DNA of 32,685 nt from Candidatus Gastranaerophilales bacterium (GTDB lineage: Bacteria; Cyanobacteriota; Vampirovibrionia; Gastranaerophilales; Gastranaerophilaceae), in the NCBI GenBank assembly GCA_944323995.1, contig CALUUN010000014.1, positions 1-32,685 of the forward strand. The letters run 5' to 3'. Shown here piece by piece: positions 12,750 through 20,641 of this stretch. Below the pieces are notes generated by a model. The model was not told the origin of the DNA. It saw only the letters and a program-made list of their open reading frames with translations, and searched no databases. Both the position numbers and the translations under genes were made by a program. Position 1 is the first letter of the stretch; each line of letters begins with the position of its first letter.

Positions 12750-14414
12750 TTAAATTCTTTCTTCTATGGATTCCAACTTTTTATTAATTTCAATTATTTG
12801 ATTTTTGAGTTTTTGATTTTCGATTTTAAGTTTTTTATTTTCGTTTTCCAGAGAATTTATGCGTACTTCAATTTTGCTAATTTTTTGTAATACAATTTTT
12901 AATTCGTTAATTATCCCTTGAACAAAGCTGTCGAGTTCTTTTACCGCATTAACAAGTGTATATGTTATAAAATCCTTATTCAAATACAAAAAACCGTCCG
13001 GTGATTTTGTAACAGCGTCAGGAATAATTTTTTGCATATCTTGTGCCATGACACCTATTCTGTTACCTGATTTTTTATCTTTTTTCCAGGTAAAATCATA
13101 AACCTTCATCTCACGGATTTTGTCAAGTCCGTATTTGTTTTCGCCCTTGATGTTTTTTAATCTTTTGTCTGAAGTTTGTACAACTTCAACAGCCTGTATT
13201 ATACCGCCTGCAACAAGTTTGTTCGGAACAAATACAATGTTTTCGGTATTGCCGTTATATCCGGATAATCTGTCACATGCCTGATATCCGATGCATGTTT
13301 TATTTGAACCGACTCTCCATAAACTGCTGTAGGCTCCTATAGCGATATTATTTTCACTTATATAACCATTATACTCACTTGTTCCGGTTCCTGCTTTATA
13401 ACCTATGGCTATGTTGTTATTTCCGCCGCCCATTCTTTCTATTGCCTGTGCTCCTATGGCAATGTTGCCGGAGCCGCCAACTTCTTCCCAGCCGAACTGT
13501 TCATACATTGTATTTCTTCCGATTGCAATATTATCTTCATGTCCTACAGTACCTTTTGATAATGCACCAACTCCGAGAGCAATATTATAGCGCCCATTAC
13601 TGTCTGAAAGGGGAGCAGTGTAACCGTCACCAGAGCCAATAGCTATATTCCCAATATTTGATTCAGAACTGTTGTTCGCAAAATTTGCGATAATTCCGAT
13701 ATTACCGCTGCCTTGTATGCCTGCTAACGCCTGCTCTCCTATCCCGATATTACCGTTGCCGCTGGACGATGCTAACGCCAGCTCTCCTATTCCGATATTA
13801 CCTCCGTCACTTGCAGTTTCGTTCATACTCTGATAACCGATGGCAACATTTGAATAATTTGTTAATTTGTTGCCGGCCTGGTAGCCTATGGCAATATTTC
13901 CTCCGGCGGTGATTGAGCCGGACAGCGCTTCATCACCAATGGCAACATTATGCCGTGAAGTTGTTTCACTTGCTAAACTGTTGTGTCCAACTGCAACGTT
14001 GCCGATACCTGTAGTCATGCTGTGCATTGCTCCTATACCGAAAGCGGTATTATTCTGTCCGGTTAAGTTTGTATAATTGTCTCTGCTGCCTAAAAATAAG
14101 CTGTCAGTTGTGGCTTTTAAAGCGCCTAGTATGGTATTTTTGTTTTTGAATAAAATATGATTTTGATTTGTGTTATCTGTATTAAGAGTTAATCTGTTAG
14201 AGGGATCAGTACTGCTTTTACTGTTTTGGCCAATCATTGCACTTTGTTCGCTCGCGAGTCCGTAATATATATCGGAGTTGTTGCTTGCAAAACGCCACGG
14301 ACTGCTCAGGTCAACACTTTTTCTCTTTGTCATGAACGGTGCAAATGCGGCAAGCAATATGGTTAGTATCAGCATTACAACCATCATTTCCGCAAGAGTA
14401 AATCCTTTTTTCAT
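12750..14414 (-). CDS. Prepilin-anchored fibre: YadA-head-like repeats plus peptidase S74 chaperone
   Basis: The 554-residue protein is a three-part chimera. Residues 1-30 are a type IV prepilin leader and helix (MKKGFTLAEMMVVMLILTI, Gly before the cleavage site, Glu at mature position 5). Residues about 122-394 hold some 16 copies of an N(I/V)AIG-type unit with a period of 16-22 residues, as in YadA/trimeric-autotransporter heads and some phage fibres. The C-terminus has VVQTSDKRLKNI, DFTWKKDK and RIGVMAQDMQKIIPDAV, the S74 intramolecular chaperone of phage tail spikes, followed by a long coiled coil. By family knowledge self-cleavage would fall between Ser415 and Asp416, freeing 139 residues. 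GAGG precedes this ATG; another ATG lies at 14426. A trimeric surface or pilus-associated fibre is inferred. Confidence 0.88.
   Translation of the reverse strand: MKKGFTLAEMMVVMLILTILLAAFAPFMTKRKSVDLSSPWRFASNNSDIYYGLASEQSAMIGQNSKSSTDPSNRLTLNTDNTNQNHILFKNKNTILGALKATTDSLFLGSRDNYTNLTGQNNTAFGIGAMHSMTTGIGNVAVGHNSLASETTSRHNVAIGDEALSGSITAGGNIAIGYQAGNKLTNYSNVAIGYQSMNETASDGGNIGIGELALASSSGNGNIGIGEQALAGIQGSGNIGIIANFANNSSESNIGNIAIGSGDGYTAPLSDSNGRYNIALGVGALSKGTVGHEDNIAIGRNTMYEQFGWEEVGGSGNIAIGAQAIERMGGGNNNIAIGYKAGTGTSEYNGYISENNIAIGAYSSLWRVGSNKTCIGYQACDRLSGYNGNTENIVFVPNKLVAGGIIQAVEVVQTSDKRLKNIKGENKYGLDKIREMKVYDFTWKKDKKSGNRIGVMAQDMQKIIPDAVTKSPDGFLYLNKDFITYTLVNAVKELDSFVQGIINELKIVLQKISKIEVRINSLENENKKLKIENQKLKNQIIEINKKLESIEERI
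13233..14051 (-). repeat. Degenerate tandem repeats coding for the N(I/V)AIG head
   Basis: About 16 imperfect units of roughly 48-66 bases code for the beta-roll motif. Unit starts are spaced 17, 17, 17, 16, 17, 16, 16, 18, 21, 18, 22, 17, 22, 16 and 20 codons apart. The repeats have diverged at nucleotide level but share phrases for NIAIG and GYQ. Copy number may change by recombination. Confidence 0.85.
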
Positions 14415-14433
14415 CCTTATCCTCATTTCTATA

Positions 14434-14491
14434 TGTCATATATGTCAATATTATGATGTATATGACAAAAAATGTCAAGATTTAACATAAT
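14434..14491 (+). promoter_or_regulatory. Promoter with TGTCA boxes before the HTH gene at 14519
   Basis: ATGACA (14462-14467), an 18-base spacer and CATAAT (14486-14491) make a fair promoter for the HTH gene. TGTCATATA (14434-14442) and its complement TATATGACA (14459-14467) form an inverted repeat that includes the -35, and TGTCA recurs at 14443-14447 and 14473-14477. This looks like an operator in the gap between the divergent HTH and fibre genes. Confidence 0.5.
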
Positions 14492-14518
14492 GCCTTTATA
14501 TTTTTAATGGAGGTATAA

Positions 14519-14758
14519 ATGCAGAAAAATAAGATTAAGGAACGGATAAAGGCTCTTTTTGTCTGGCGTGACGTGACCATTACCGCATTTGCTGCATATA
14601 TGTCAAAAAAGTTTGGCAAAAATTATTCGCAATCAAGCCTATCGCATAAACTTGCGCGCGGCACTATTTCCTTTAAAGCGGTTTTGGAGATAGCTGATAT
14701 TTTGGGTTATGATGTTGTGTTCAAGCCGCGTAAAGATTGGGAGGAATTTAAAATTTAA
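14519..14758 (+). CDS. Small HTH-like protein
   Basis: The 79-residue protein has a consensus GGAGG ribosome site. Its order of elements (RIKALFVWRDVTITAFAAYM, QSSLSHKLARGTISFKAVL, IADILGYDVVFKPRK) is that of a short lambda-repressor-like HTH ending in a beta strand, and it is a paralogue of the protein at 520-747. It is divergent from the fibre gene across a 104-base gap with TGTCA repeats, so it may regulate itself and the fibre. It lies 53 bases before leuS, but leuS seems to have its own promoter. Confidence 0.75.
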   Translation: MQKNKIKERIKALFVWRDVTITAFAAYMSKKFGKNYSQSSLSHKLARGTISFKAVLEIADILGYDVVFKPRKDWEEFKI

Positions 14759-14787
14759 TTGTTTTTTTCTTTCCTTTATGCTAGCAT
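14759..14787 (+). promoter_or_regulatory. Candidate promoter of leuS
   Basis: TTGTTT (14759-14764), a 17-base spacer and TAGCAT (14782-14787), with TG one base before the -10. No room for a T-box leader exists between it and the ATG at 14812. Confidence 0.45.
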
Positions 14788-14811
14788 TCAAACATCAGGG
14801 AGAGAAAAAGA

Positions 14812-17286
14812 ATGAAACAAAGTTATTTTCCGCAGGAAATCGAAAAAAAATGGCAAAAAATCTGGGAAGAATCAGGTGCGTTTAAAACACCGGATACAAG
14901 TGATAAGCCGAAATACTATGCGTTATCTATGTTCCCGTATCCGTCAGGAAAACTTCACATGGGACATGTAAGAAATTACACCATAACGGATGTAATTGCC
15001 AGATTTAAAAAAGCTCAAGGGTATAATGTTTTACATCCGATGGGCTGGGACAGCTTCGGGCTTCCGGCGGAAAACGCGGCGATGAAACACGGCGCAGATC
15101 CGGAAACCTGGACTGACGAAAATATCGCTTATATGACAAAACAATTAAAAATGCTCGGTCTTTCTTACGACTGGGACAGAGAAGTTACTACCTGCAAACC
15201 CGATTATTACAAATGGACGCAGTGGCTTTTTCTGCAGCTTTATAAAAAAGGACTTGCATATAAAAAAGAAGCTGCCGTTAACTGGTGCGAACAGTGCGGA
15301 ACAGTTCTTGCAAACGAACAGGTTATTGACGGCAAATGCTGGCGTTGTGACAGTGTAGTTGAAAAAAAATATCTTTCGCAGTGGTTCTTAAAGATTACTG
15401 ATTATGCGGATGTTTTGCTTGAAGATTTAGACAAACTTTCCGGCTGGGGTGACAACGTGAAAACCATGCAGGCAAACTGGATAGGCAAATCGCACGGCGC
15501 AATTTTGAAATTCAAAGTAGTTGAAAAAGATTTGGAAATCCCTGTTTATACAACACGTCCTGATACGGTTTACGGCATAACATACCTTGTTGTTGCGCCG
15601 GAATACAAAGATATAGAAGCCTTAACATCACCCGAACAAAAATCAGCAGTTGAAGCGTACCGCGCAAATGCACGCAAAATGACCGAGATTGAACGGCTTT
15701 CGACCGACAGGGTAAAAACAGGCGTCGCTTTGGGAACTCATGCAATAAACCCGTTTACGGGTGAAAAATTCCCGCTCTGGACAGCGGATTATGCGCTTGC
15801 GGAATACGGAACAGGTGCAGTAATGGCTGTTCCCGCTCACGATACCCGTGACTTTGATTTCGCTAAAAAATATAATCTGCCGGTTAAAGTTGTTATTCAA
15901 AATCCTGAAAGCCCCTCAGATTGCAAACAAGAGGCCTATATTGACCCCGGAGTTCTTATAAATTCAGGGGAATTTAACGGAATAAACAACGAAGATGCAA
16001 AAAAACTTATTACGGAAAAAGCCGTAAAAGAAGGTTTCGGCGAATTTAAAACCCAGTACAGACTCCGCGACTGGCTGATTTCACGACAAAGATACTGGGG
16101 TGCTCCGATTCCGGTTGTTTATTGCGACAAATGCGGAATTGTTCCGGTCGATGAAAAAGATTTACCGGTATTATTGCCGAAAGATGTTGATTTCTCGGTT
16201 GTGGGCAAATCACCTATAACCACTTCTAAAACATTTGCGCAAACCACCTGCCCGCACTGCGGAGGGCCTGCAAGGCGCGAAACCGATACTATGGATACAT
16301 TTATGTGTTCCAGCTGGTATTATTTAAGGTATTCGGATGCTAAAAATTCCGAAAAACCGTTTGACAGAAATCTTGTAAATAAATGGCTTCCGGTTGACCA
16401 GTATGTCGGCGGAATTGAGCATGCTATTTTGCACCTTTTGTATTCAAGATTTTTCACAAAAGCGCTCAGGGATTTAGGACTTTTGGATTTTGACGAGCCC
16501 TTTAAAAATCTTTTGACTCAGGGTATGGTTTTAAAAGACGGGTCAAAAATGTCCAAATCAAAAGGCAACACGGTAGATCCAGACGAAATCTTTGAAAATT
16601 ACGGCGCGGATACGGCAAGATTGTTTATCCTGTCTGACTCGCCTCCGGCACGTGATTTTGACTGGTCGGATGCCGGTGTTGAAGGCTGTTACAAGTTTTT
16701 GAACAGAGTTTGGAGACTTGTCGCTTCCAATGCTGAAAATATTAGTCTGAATTTTGAATTACCTTTATCGCTAAAAAAAGAAAACGACGATCTCGTTCGT
16801 CTGGTTCATATTGCGATTAAAGGGATTACAAATGACATATCAAACGATTTTCAGTTCAATACGGTAATTTCAAAATACAGAGAATTGACAAATTCAATTT
16901 ATGACTGGCAGGGCAAAAAATCGGTTATGGATGATGAGGACAAAGCTGTCTTGAGCTTTGCGATTGTTTCATTGCTAAAACTTATGTCGCCTGTTGCGGT
17001 GCATTTGACCGAAGAAGCATGGCATGAGCTGGGCGGTAAAACTTCAATACATTCAGAACCGTGGCTCAAGTGGGATGAAAATCTCGCTAAAGCAAGTTCA
17101 ATCACTCTTGTTGTTCAGGTTAACGGAAAGGTCAAAGACAAACTTGAAGTTGATGAAGGACTTTCGGAAGCCGAACTCAAGCAGACCGCAATGGAAAGTC
17201 CCAAGATTAAAGAATTAATCGCAGGACACGACATCGTAAAAGTAATTGTGGTTCCCAAAAAACTAGTAAATATCGTTATAAAATAA
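14812..17286 (+). CDS. leuS: Leucyl-tRNA synthetase
   Basis: LeuRS charges tRNA-Leu with leucine using ATP. The 824-residue class I enzyme has the HIGH motif as HMGH (49-52, in PYPSGKLHMGHVRNY) and KMSKS at 579-583. A zinc knuckle is visible as CEQCG and CWRCD, and a second as CDKCG and CPHCGG. The editing (CP1) domain carries TTRPDTVYGITYLVV, and the C-terminus ends with the usual VQVNGKVKDKLEVDEGLS tRNA-binding region. Length and layout are those of normal bacterial LeuRS. GGGAGAG precedes the ATG. Two tandem terminators follow the stop. Confidence 0.98.
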   Translation: MKQSYFPQEIEKKWQKIWEESGAFKTPDTSDKPKYYALSMFPYPSGKLHMGHVRNYTITDVIARFKKAQGYNVLHPMGWDSFGLPAENAAMKHGADPETWTDENIAYMTKQLKMLGLSYDWDREVTTCKPDYYKWTQWLFLQLYKKGLAYKKEAAVNWCEQCGTVLANEQVIDGKCWRCDSVVEKKYLSQWFLKITDYADVLLEDLDKLSGWGDNVKTMQANWIGKSHGAILKFKVVEKDLEIPVYTTRPDTVYGITYLVVAPEYKDIEALTSPEQKSAVEAYRANARKMTEIERLSTDRVKTGVALGTHAINPFTGEKFPLWTADYALAEYGTGAVMAVPAHDTRDFDFAKKYNLPVKVVIQNPESPSDCKQEAYIDPGVLINSGEFNGINNEDAKKLITEKAVKEGFGEFKTQYRLRDWLISRQRYWGAPIPVVYCDKCGIVPVDEKDLPVLLPKDVDFSVVGKSPITTSKTFAQTTCPHCGGPARRETDTMDTFMCSSWYYLRYSDAKNSEKPFDRNLVNKWLPVDQYVGGIEHAILHLLYSRFFTKALRDLGLLDFDEPFKNLLTQGMVLKDGSKMSKSKGNTVDPDEIFENYGADTARLFILSDSPPARDFDWSDAGVEGCYKFLNRVWRLVASNAENISLNFELPLSLKKENDDLVRLVHIAIKGITNDISNDFQFNTVISKYRELTNSIYDWQGKKSVMDDEDKAVLSFAIVSLLKLMSPVAVHLTEEAWHELGGKTSIHSEPWLKWDENLAKASSITLVVQVNGKVKDKLEVDEGLSEAELKQTAMESPKIKELIAGHDIVKVIVVPKKLVNIVIK

Positions 17287-17309
17287 AAAAGAGCCGAAAG
17301 GCTCTTTTT
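17286..17309 (+). terminator. Rho-independent terminator of leuS
   Basis: AAAAAGAGCC-GAAA-GGCTCTTTTT: a 10-bp stem with a GNRA tetraloop and five T, starting at the leuS stop codon. Confidence 0.92.
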
Positions 17310-17352
17310 CAAGATAAATACAGATAAATATAAATAAATTTACACATAGACT

Positions 17353-17380
17353 AAAAGGCGGTTAATATAACCGTCTTTTT
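17353..17380 (+). terminator. Second hairpin terminator before murC
   Basis: AAAAGGCGGTTA-ATA-TAACCGTCTTTTT forms a 12-bp stem with one G-U pair and a T5 tail. It backs up the leuS terminator and isolates the murC operon. Confidence 0.8.
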
Positions 17381-17427
17381 AAATATTAAAAAATGATAAC
17401 ATTCAGCCCGCGGGAGTTTTTTAGTAT

Positions 17428-17433
17428 TATAAT
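17428..17433 (+). promoter_or_regulatory. Candidate -10 box of the mur operon
   Basis: A perfect TATAAT lies 31 bases before the proposed TTG start of murC at 17465. No clear -35 is present. Confidence 0.45.
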
Positions 17434-17464
17434 AGAAAAAGTAAATAGCATAAGGGATAGAAAA

Positions 17465-18835
17465 TTGAGAGAGAAATATTATTTTATTGCAATAGGCGGA
17501 ATAGGAATGAGCGGGCTTGCAAAATACCTTCTGGAAAACGGTTACGAGGTATCGGGCTCAGATATTAATGACAGCAAATATATTGACAAATTGCGTAATC
17601 TCGGTGCAAAAGTTTATATAGGGCATGATGAAAGGAATTTGCCGGATGATTGTGTTGTTGTGGCAAGTACGGCGATTAAGGAAAATAACCCCGAGATGCA
17701 AAAAGCAAAACGTCTGGGGTTGAAAATTTATCACAGGTCAGATGTGCTTGCAAAACTATCAAAAATGGGAAAATTTTTCCTCGGATATTCCGGCACTCAC
17801 GGCAAAACAACGACAAGCGGACTTTCCGCTTATGTTCTTGAAAAAGCCGGTCTGAAACCTTCTTATGTGGTCGGCGGAATGCTTCCGGATATCGGTACGA
17901 ACGCACATTCACAGGATGGAAAATTTTTCTGCGCGGAACTTGATGAAAGCGACGGCACTATAGTTAAATATTCGCCCGATATAGTTGTTGTCAATAACCT
18001 TGAAGCCGACCATCTTGATTTTTATAAGAACGGCTTGCAGTCAATTGTTGAAACGTTCGACAAATTTATTTCAAATCTCAAACCCGATGCCAAAGTTTTG
18101 ATTAATAACGACTGCAAAGGTGCCGTGCAGTTAAAAGGCAGAAAATTTATTACGTACGGCTTGAATGACGCTGACTATATTGCAAAAAATATTGAATACA
18201 ATGAAGATTTCACAACATTTGATATTTATTATAAAGGTGAGTTTTTAACAGATTTGAAAATCTGTCTGAAAGGCCAGCATAATGTTTATAATGCACTTGC
18301 CGTGTTTGCAAGTTTGAATGAGGCAGGGGTTGATATTAATCTTGTAAAACCGCATTTTGCAACATTTACCGGTATGGGCAGACGATTTGAAAAAGTTTGT
18401 GAATTTGGCGGGATATCGGTTTATGACGATTATGCGCACCATCCGACCGAAATCAAAGTAACCCTTTCTTCCGCAAAATCCTTCAAAAACAGAAATGTTA
18501 TTGCGGTTTTTCAACCCCACAGATATACAAGATTATCTAATCTCTGGGAAGATTTTCTGAGTGCGTTTGGTGATGTGCAAAGAGTTGTCGTAACAGATGT
18601 TTACGCAGCATCGGAAACCCCGATTGAGGGAATAAATTCTGAAAAATTTGCGGAAGAACTTTCAAAAAAACATCCGGCTGAATATATGTCAGGCGATATT
18701 AAATCTGTTGCAAAACAGCTTCTGCCTACGCTAAAATCGGGTGATGTCGTTATAGGATTAGGCGCCGGAACAATTACAAATCTCGGTAAAGAGCTTCTTA
18801 CGTTGAGCAGGGAGACTGTTAATGCAGGAAAATGA
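17465..18835 (+). CDS. murC: UDP-N-acetylmuramate--L-alanine ligase
   Basis: MurC adds L-Ala to UDP-MurNAc, the first amino acid of the peptidoglycan stem, in the cytoplasm. Visible motifs are FIAIGGIGMSGLAKYLL at the N-terminus, the ATP loop GYSGTHGKTTTSG, NNLEADHLDFY, YDDYAHHPTEI and FQPHRYTR. The frame is open to an ATG at 17393, but a TTG at 17465 has AAGGGA seven bases upstream, follows a TATAAT box, and gives the normal MurC N-terminus and length (456 residues); the ATG has no ribosome site. It is first in the murC-murB-ddl-ftsQ-nadE-folC run and overlaps murB by 14 bases. Confidence 0.93.
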   Translation: MREKYYFIAIGGIGMSGLAKYLLENGYEVSGSDINDSKYIDKLRNLGAKVYIGHDERNLPDDCVVVASTAIKENNPEMQKAKRLGLKIYHRSDVLAKLSKMGKFFLGYSGTHGKTTTSGLSAYVLEKAGLKPSYVVGGMLPDIGTNAHSQDGKFFCAELDESDGTIVKYSPDIVVVNNLEADHLDFYKNGLQSIVETFDKFISNLKPDAKVLINNDCKGAVQLKGRKFITYGLNDADYIAKNIEYNEDFTTFDIYYKGEFLTDLKICLKGQHNVYNALAVFASLNEAGVDINLVKPHFATFTGMGRRFEKVCEFGGISVYDDYAHHPTEIKVTLSSAKSFKNRNVIAVFQPHRYTRLSNLWEDFLSAFGDVQRVVVTDVYAASETPIEGINSEKFAEELSKKHPAEYMSGDIKSVAKQLLPTLKSGDVVIGLGAGTITNLGKELLTLSRETVNAGK

Positions 18836-19733
18836 TTTTGATATTTCAAAACTTACATCATTCAAAGTGGGCGGAAAAATACGTAAAGTTTATTTTCCGG
18901 AATCTGTTGATGAATTTGTTAAAATATTAAAATCAGAACCCGATGCGGTTGTTGCCGGTAATCTTTCAAATGTCCTTGTTTCATCAGACGGTTACGACGG
19001 TGTTTTAATATGCACCAAACGCATGGATGAAATTAAAATTGACGGAAATCTGGTTACCGCAAGCGCGGGCGTCAGAGGAACAAAGTTGTCAAAACTTGCT
19101 GCGGCAAACGGTTTGAGCGGTTTGGAATTTATGATAGCGTTTCCGGGTTCTGTCGGCGGCGAAGTCTATATGAATGCCGGTGCGCACGGGCAGATGGTTT
19201 CGGATGTGCTTAAATCCGCTAAAATTTATTCTCCGGAAAACGGTATTTTGAACTTTTCAAATAAAGAAATGAAATTTGCGTACAGATCTTCAATCTGCCG
19301 TGAAATGCCTTATGTAATTCTTGAAGCTGAATTTGAACTGAAACCGGACACTTCGGATAACATTCAAAAAAGAATGAACGAGAATCTGACTTTCAGACAG
19401 GAAAAACAGCCGTCTTTAACTTTGCCTAACTGCGGCAGTGTTTTTAAAAATCCCGAAGGTGATTCCGCAGGCCGGCTTTTGGAAGCTGCCGGCGCAAAAC
19501 AAATGAAAGCGGGCGGCGCCCGCGTCTTTGAAAAACATGCAAATTTTATAATTAACGATAACAATGCTACATCATCAGATATCCTGATTCTTATGGATAA
19601 AATGTCATCTGCCGTTGAAAATAAATACGGTATAAAACTTATTCCGGAGGTCAGATATCTGGGTAACAATAACGAAAAAGAGGTTGAATTATGCAGGAAA
19701 TTAAAAATGGAATCAATAAAAATTCAAAAATAG
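18822..19733 (+). CDS. murB: UDP-N-acetylenolpyruvoylglucosamine reductase
   Basis: MurB uses FAD and NADPH to reduce enolpyruvyl-UDP-GlcNAc to UDP-MurNAc. The 303-residue protein shows the FAD-domain segments SNVLVSSDGYDGVLI and GLEFMIAFPGSVGGEVYMNA, YRSSICREMPYVILEAEFEL, the catalytic-Ser segment LPNCGSVFKNP, and the C-terminal PEVRYLG that carries the catalytic Glu. Length and the compact C-terminal domain fit type II MurB. It overlaps murC by 14 bases and ddl by 43 bases; the extra C-terminal tail after PEVRYLG lies in the ddl overlap. murC-murB adjacency is common, and murB-murC fusions are known. Confidence 0.96.
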   Translation: MQENDFDISKLTSFKVGGKIRKVYFPESVDEFVKILKSEPDAVVAGNLSNVLVSSDGYDGVLICTKRMDEIKIDGNLVTASAGVRGTKLSKLAAANGLSGLEFMIAFPGSVGGEVYMNAGAHGQMVSDVLKSAKIYSPENGILNFSNKEMKFAYRSSICREMPYVILEAEFELKPDTSDNIQKRMNENLTFRQEKQPSLTLPNCGSVFKNPEGDSAGRLLEAAGAKQMKAGGARVFEKHANFIINDNNATSSDILILMDKMSSAVENKYGIKLIPEVRYLGNNNEKEVELCRKLKMESIKIQK

Positions 19734-20641
19734 CCGTTCTTTGCGGCGGCATGTCGTCGGAAGCCGAGGTTTCAATGCGTTCGGGCAAAGGATGCTTTGA
19801 CGCTTTGCAAAGATTAGGGTATAAAAATTCACAAATGGTTGTTGTGGATAAAGATATCGCGCTTAAATTAAAAGACGGCAAATTTGACTGTGCGTTTAAT
19901 GCGCTTCACGGCAAATACGGCGAGGACGGATGTATTCAGGGCGTGCTTGAAATTTTGCAAATCCCGTATACAGGATGCGGCGTTATGTCGAGTTCAATTT
20001 GTATGAATAAAGAGTTTACCAAACGTATTTTGTCAACAAATTCGGATATTATAATGGCAAAATCGGCTTTTGTAAGAAAGGGCGATGATTTGTTTGAAGC
20101 CGTGAAAGGGCTTAAGTATCCGCTTTTTGTAAAACCGGTGAGCGAGGGTTCAAGTTTCGGTATGACTAAAGTTGACAGAAAAGAAGATTTGAAATCAGCT
20201 TATGAACTTGCGGTAAAATACAATGACGATGTGTTGATAGAAGAATTTATTGACGGATTTTTTGTAACAGTCGGCGTTCTTGAAAAAGACGGCAAGCCTT
20301 TTGCAACCGAAATTCTTGAAATAAGACCCAAGACAGAATGGTATGATTTTGAGGCAAAATACACAAGCGGAATGTCCGAATTTATCTGTCCCGCAAACCT
20401 TTCCGCTGATGTCACGGAACGTGTGAAACAGGCTGCGGTTATGGCTTTTGAAACAGCCGGATGCAGAAGTGTTTCCAGAATTGATTTTATGATGAAAGAT
20501 GATATCCCTTATCTTCTCGAAATCAATACAAGCCCCGGAATGACCGCTACAAGCGATTTGCCGGCTCAGGCTGCAGCTATGGATATTGACTATGACAATC
20601 TGGTACAATTGATTTTAAACAGTGCAGGATTAAATAAATAA
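19691..20641 (+). CDS. ddl: D-alanine--D-alanine ligase
   Basis: Ddl joins two D-Ala with ATP to make the terminal dipeptide of the peptidoglycan stem. The 316-residue ATP-grasp protein has KIAVLCGGMSSEAEVSMRSG at the N-terminus, NALHGKYGEDGCIQG, FVKPVSEGSSFGMTKV, the metal/substrate region RIDFMMKDDIPYLLEINTSPGMTATS, all family signatures. GAGG precedes the ATG inside murB. The stop shares a base with the ftsQ ATG (TAATG), giving tight coupling. Nothing in the sequence suggests a D-Ala--D-Lac variant, but I did not test the specificity residue in detail. Confidence 0.97.
   Translation: MQEIKNGINKNSKIAVLCGGMSSEAEVSMRSGKGCFDALQRLGYKNSQMVVVDKDIALKLKDGKFDCAFNALHGKYGEDGCIQGVLEILQIPYTGCGVMSSSICMNKEFTKRILSTNSDIIMAKSAFVRKGDDLFEAVKGLKYPLFVKPVSEGSSFGMTKVDRKEDLKSAYELAVKYNDDVLIEEFIDGFFVTVGVLEKDGKPFATEILEIRPKTEWYDFEAKYTSGMSEFICPANLSADVTERVKQAAVMAFETAGCRSVSRIDFMMKDDIPYLLEINTSPGMTATSDLPAQAAAMDIDYDNLVQLILNSAGLNK

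Noticed and set aside
12710-12750. Two short hairpins (AACATCC/GGATGTT and CGTTCA/TGAACG) after the fibre gene
   Set aside because: Neither is followed by a T run on the minus strand; the first overlaps the stop codon. Termination there remains possible but unsupported.
13233-14051. CRISPR-like or minisatellite array
   Set aside because: The periodic signal is the coding of a degenerate protein repeat of variable length; there are no identical DNA repeats with unique spacers.
14759-14811. T-box or other leader regulation of leuS
   Set aside because: Only 53 bases separate leuS from the previous gene; a T-box does not fit and no specifier hairpin is visible.
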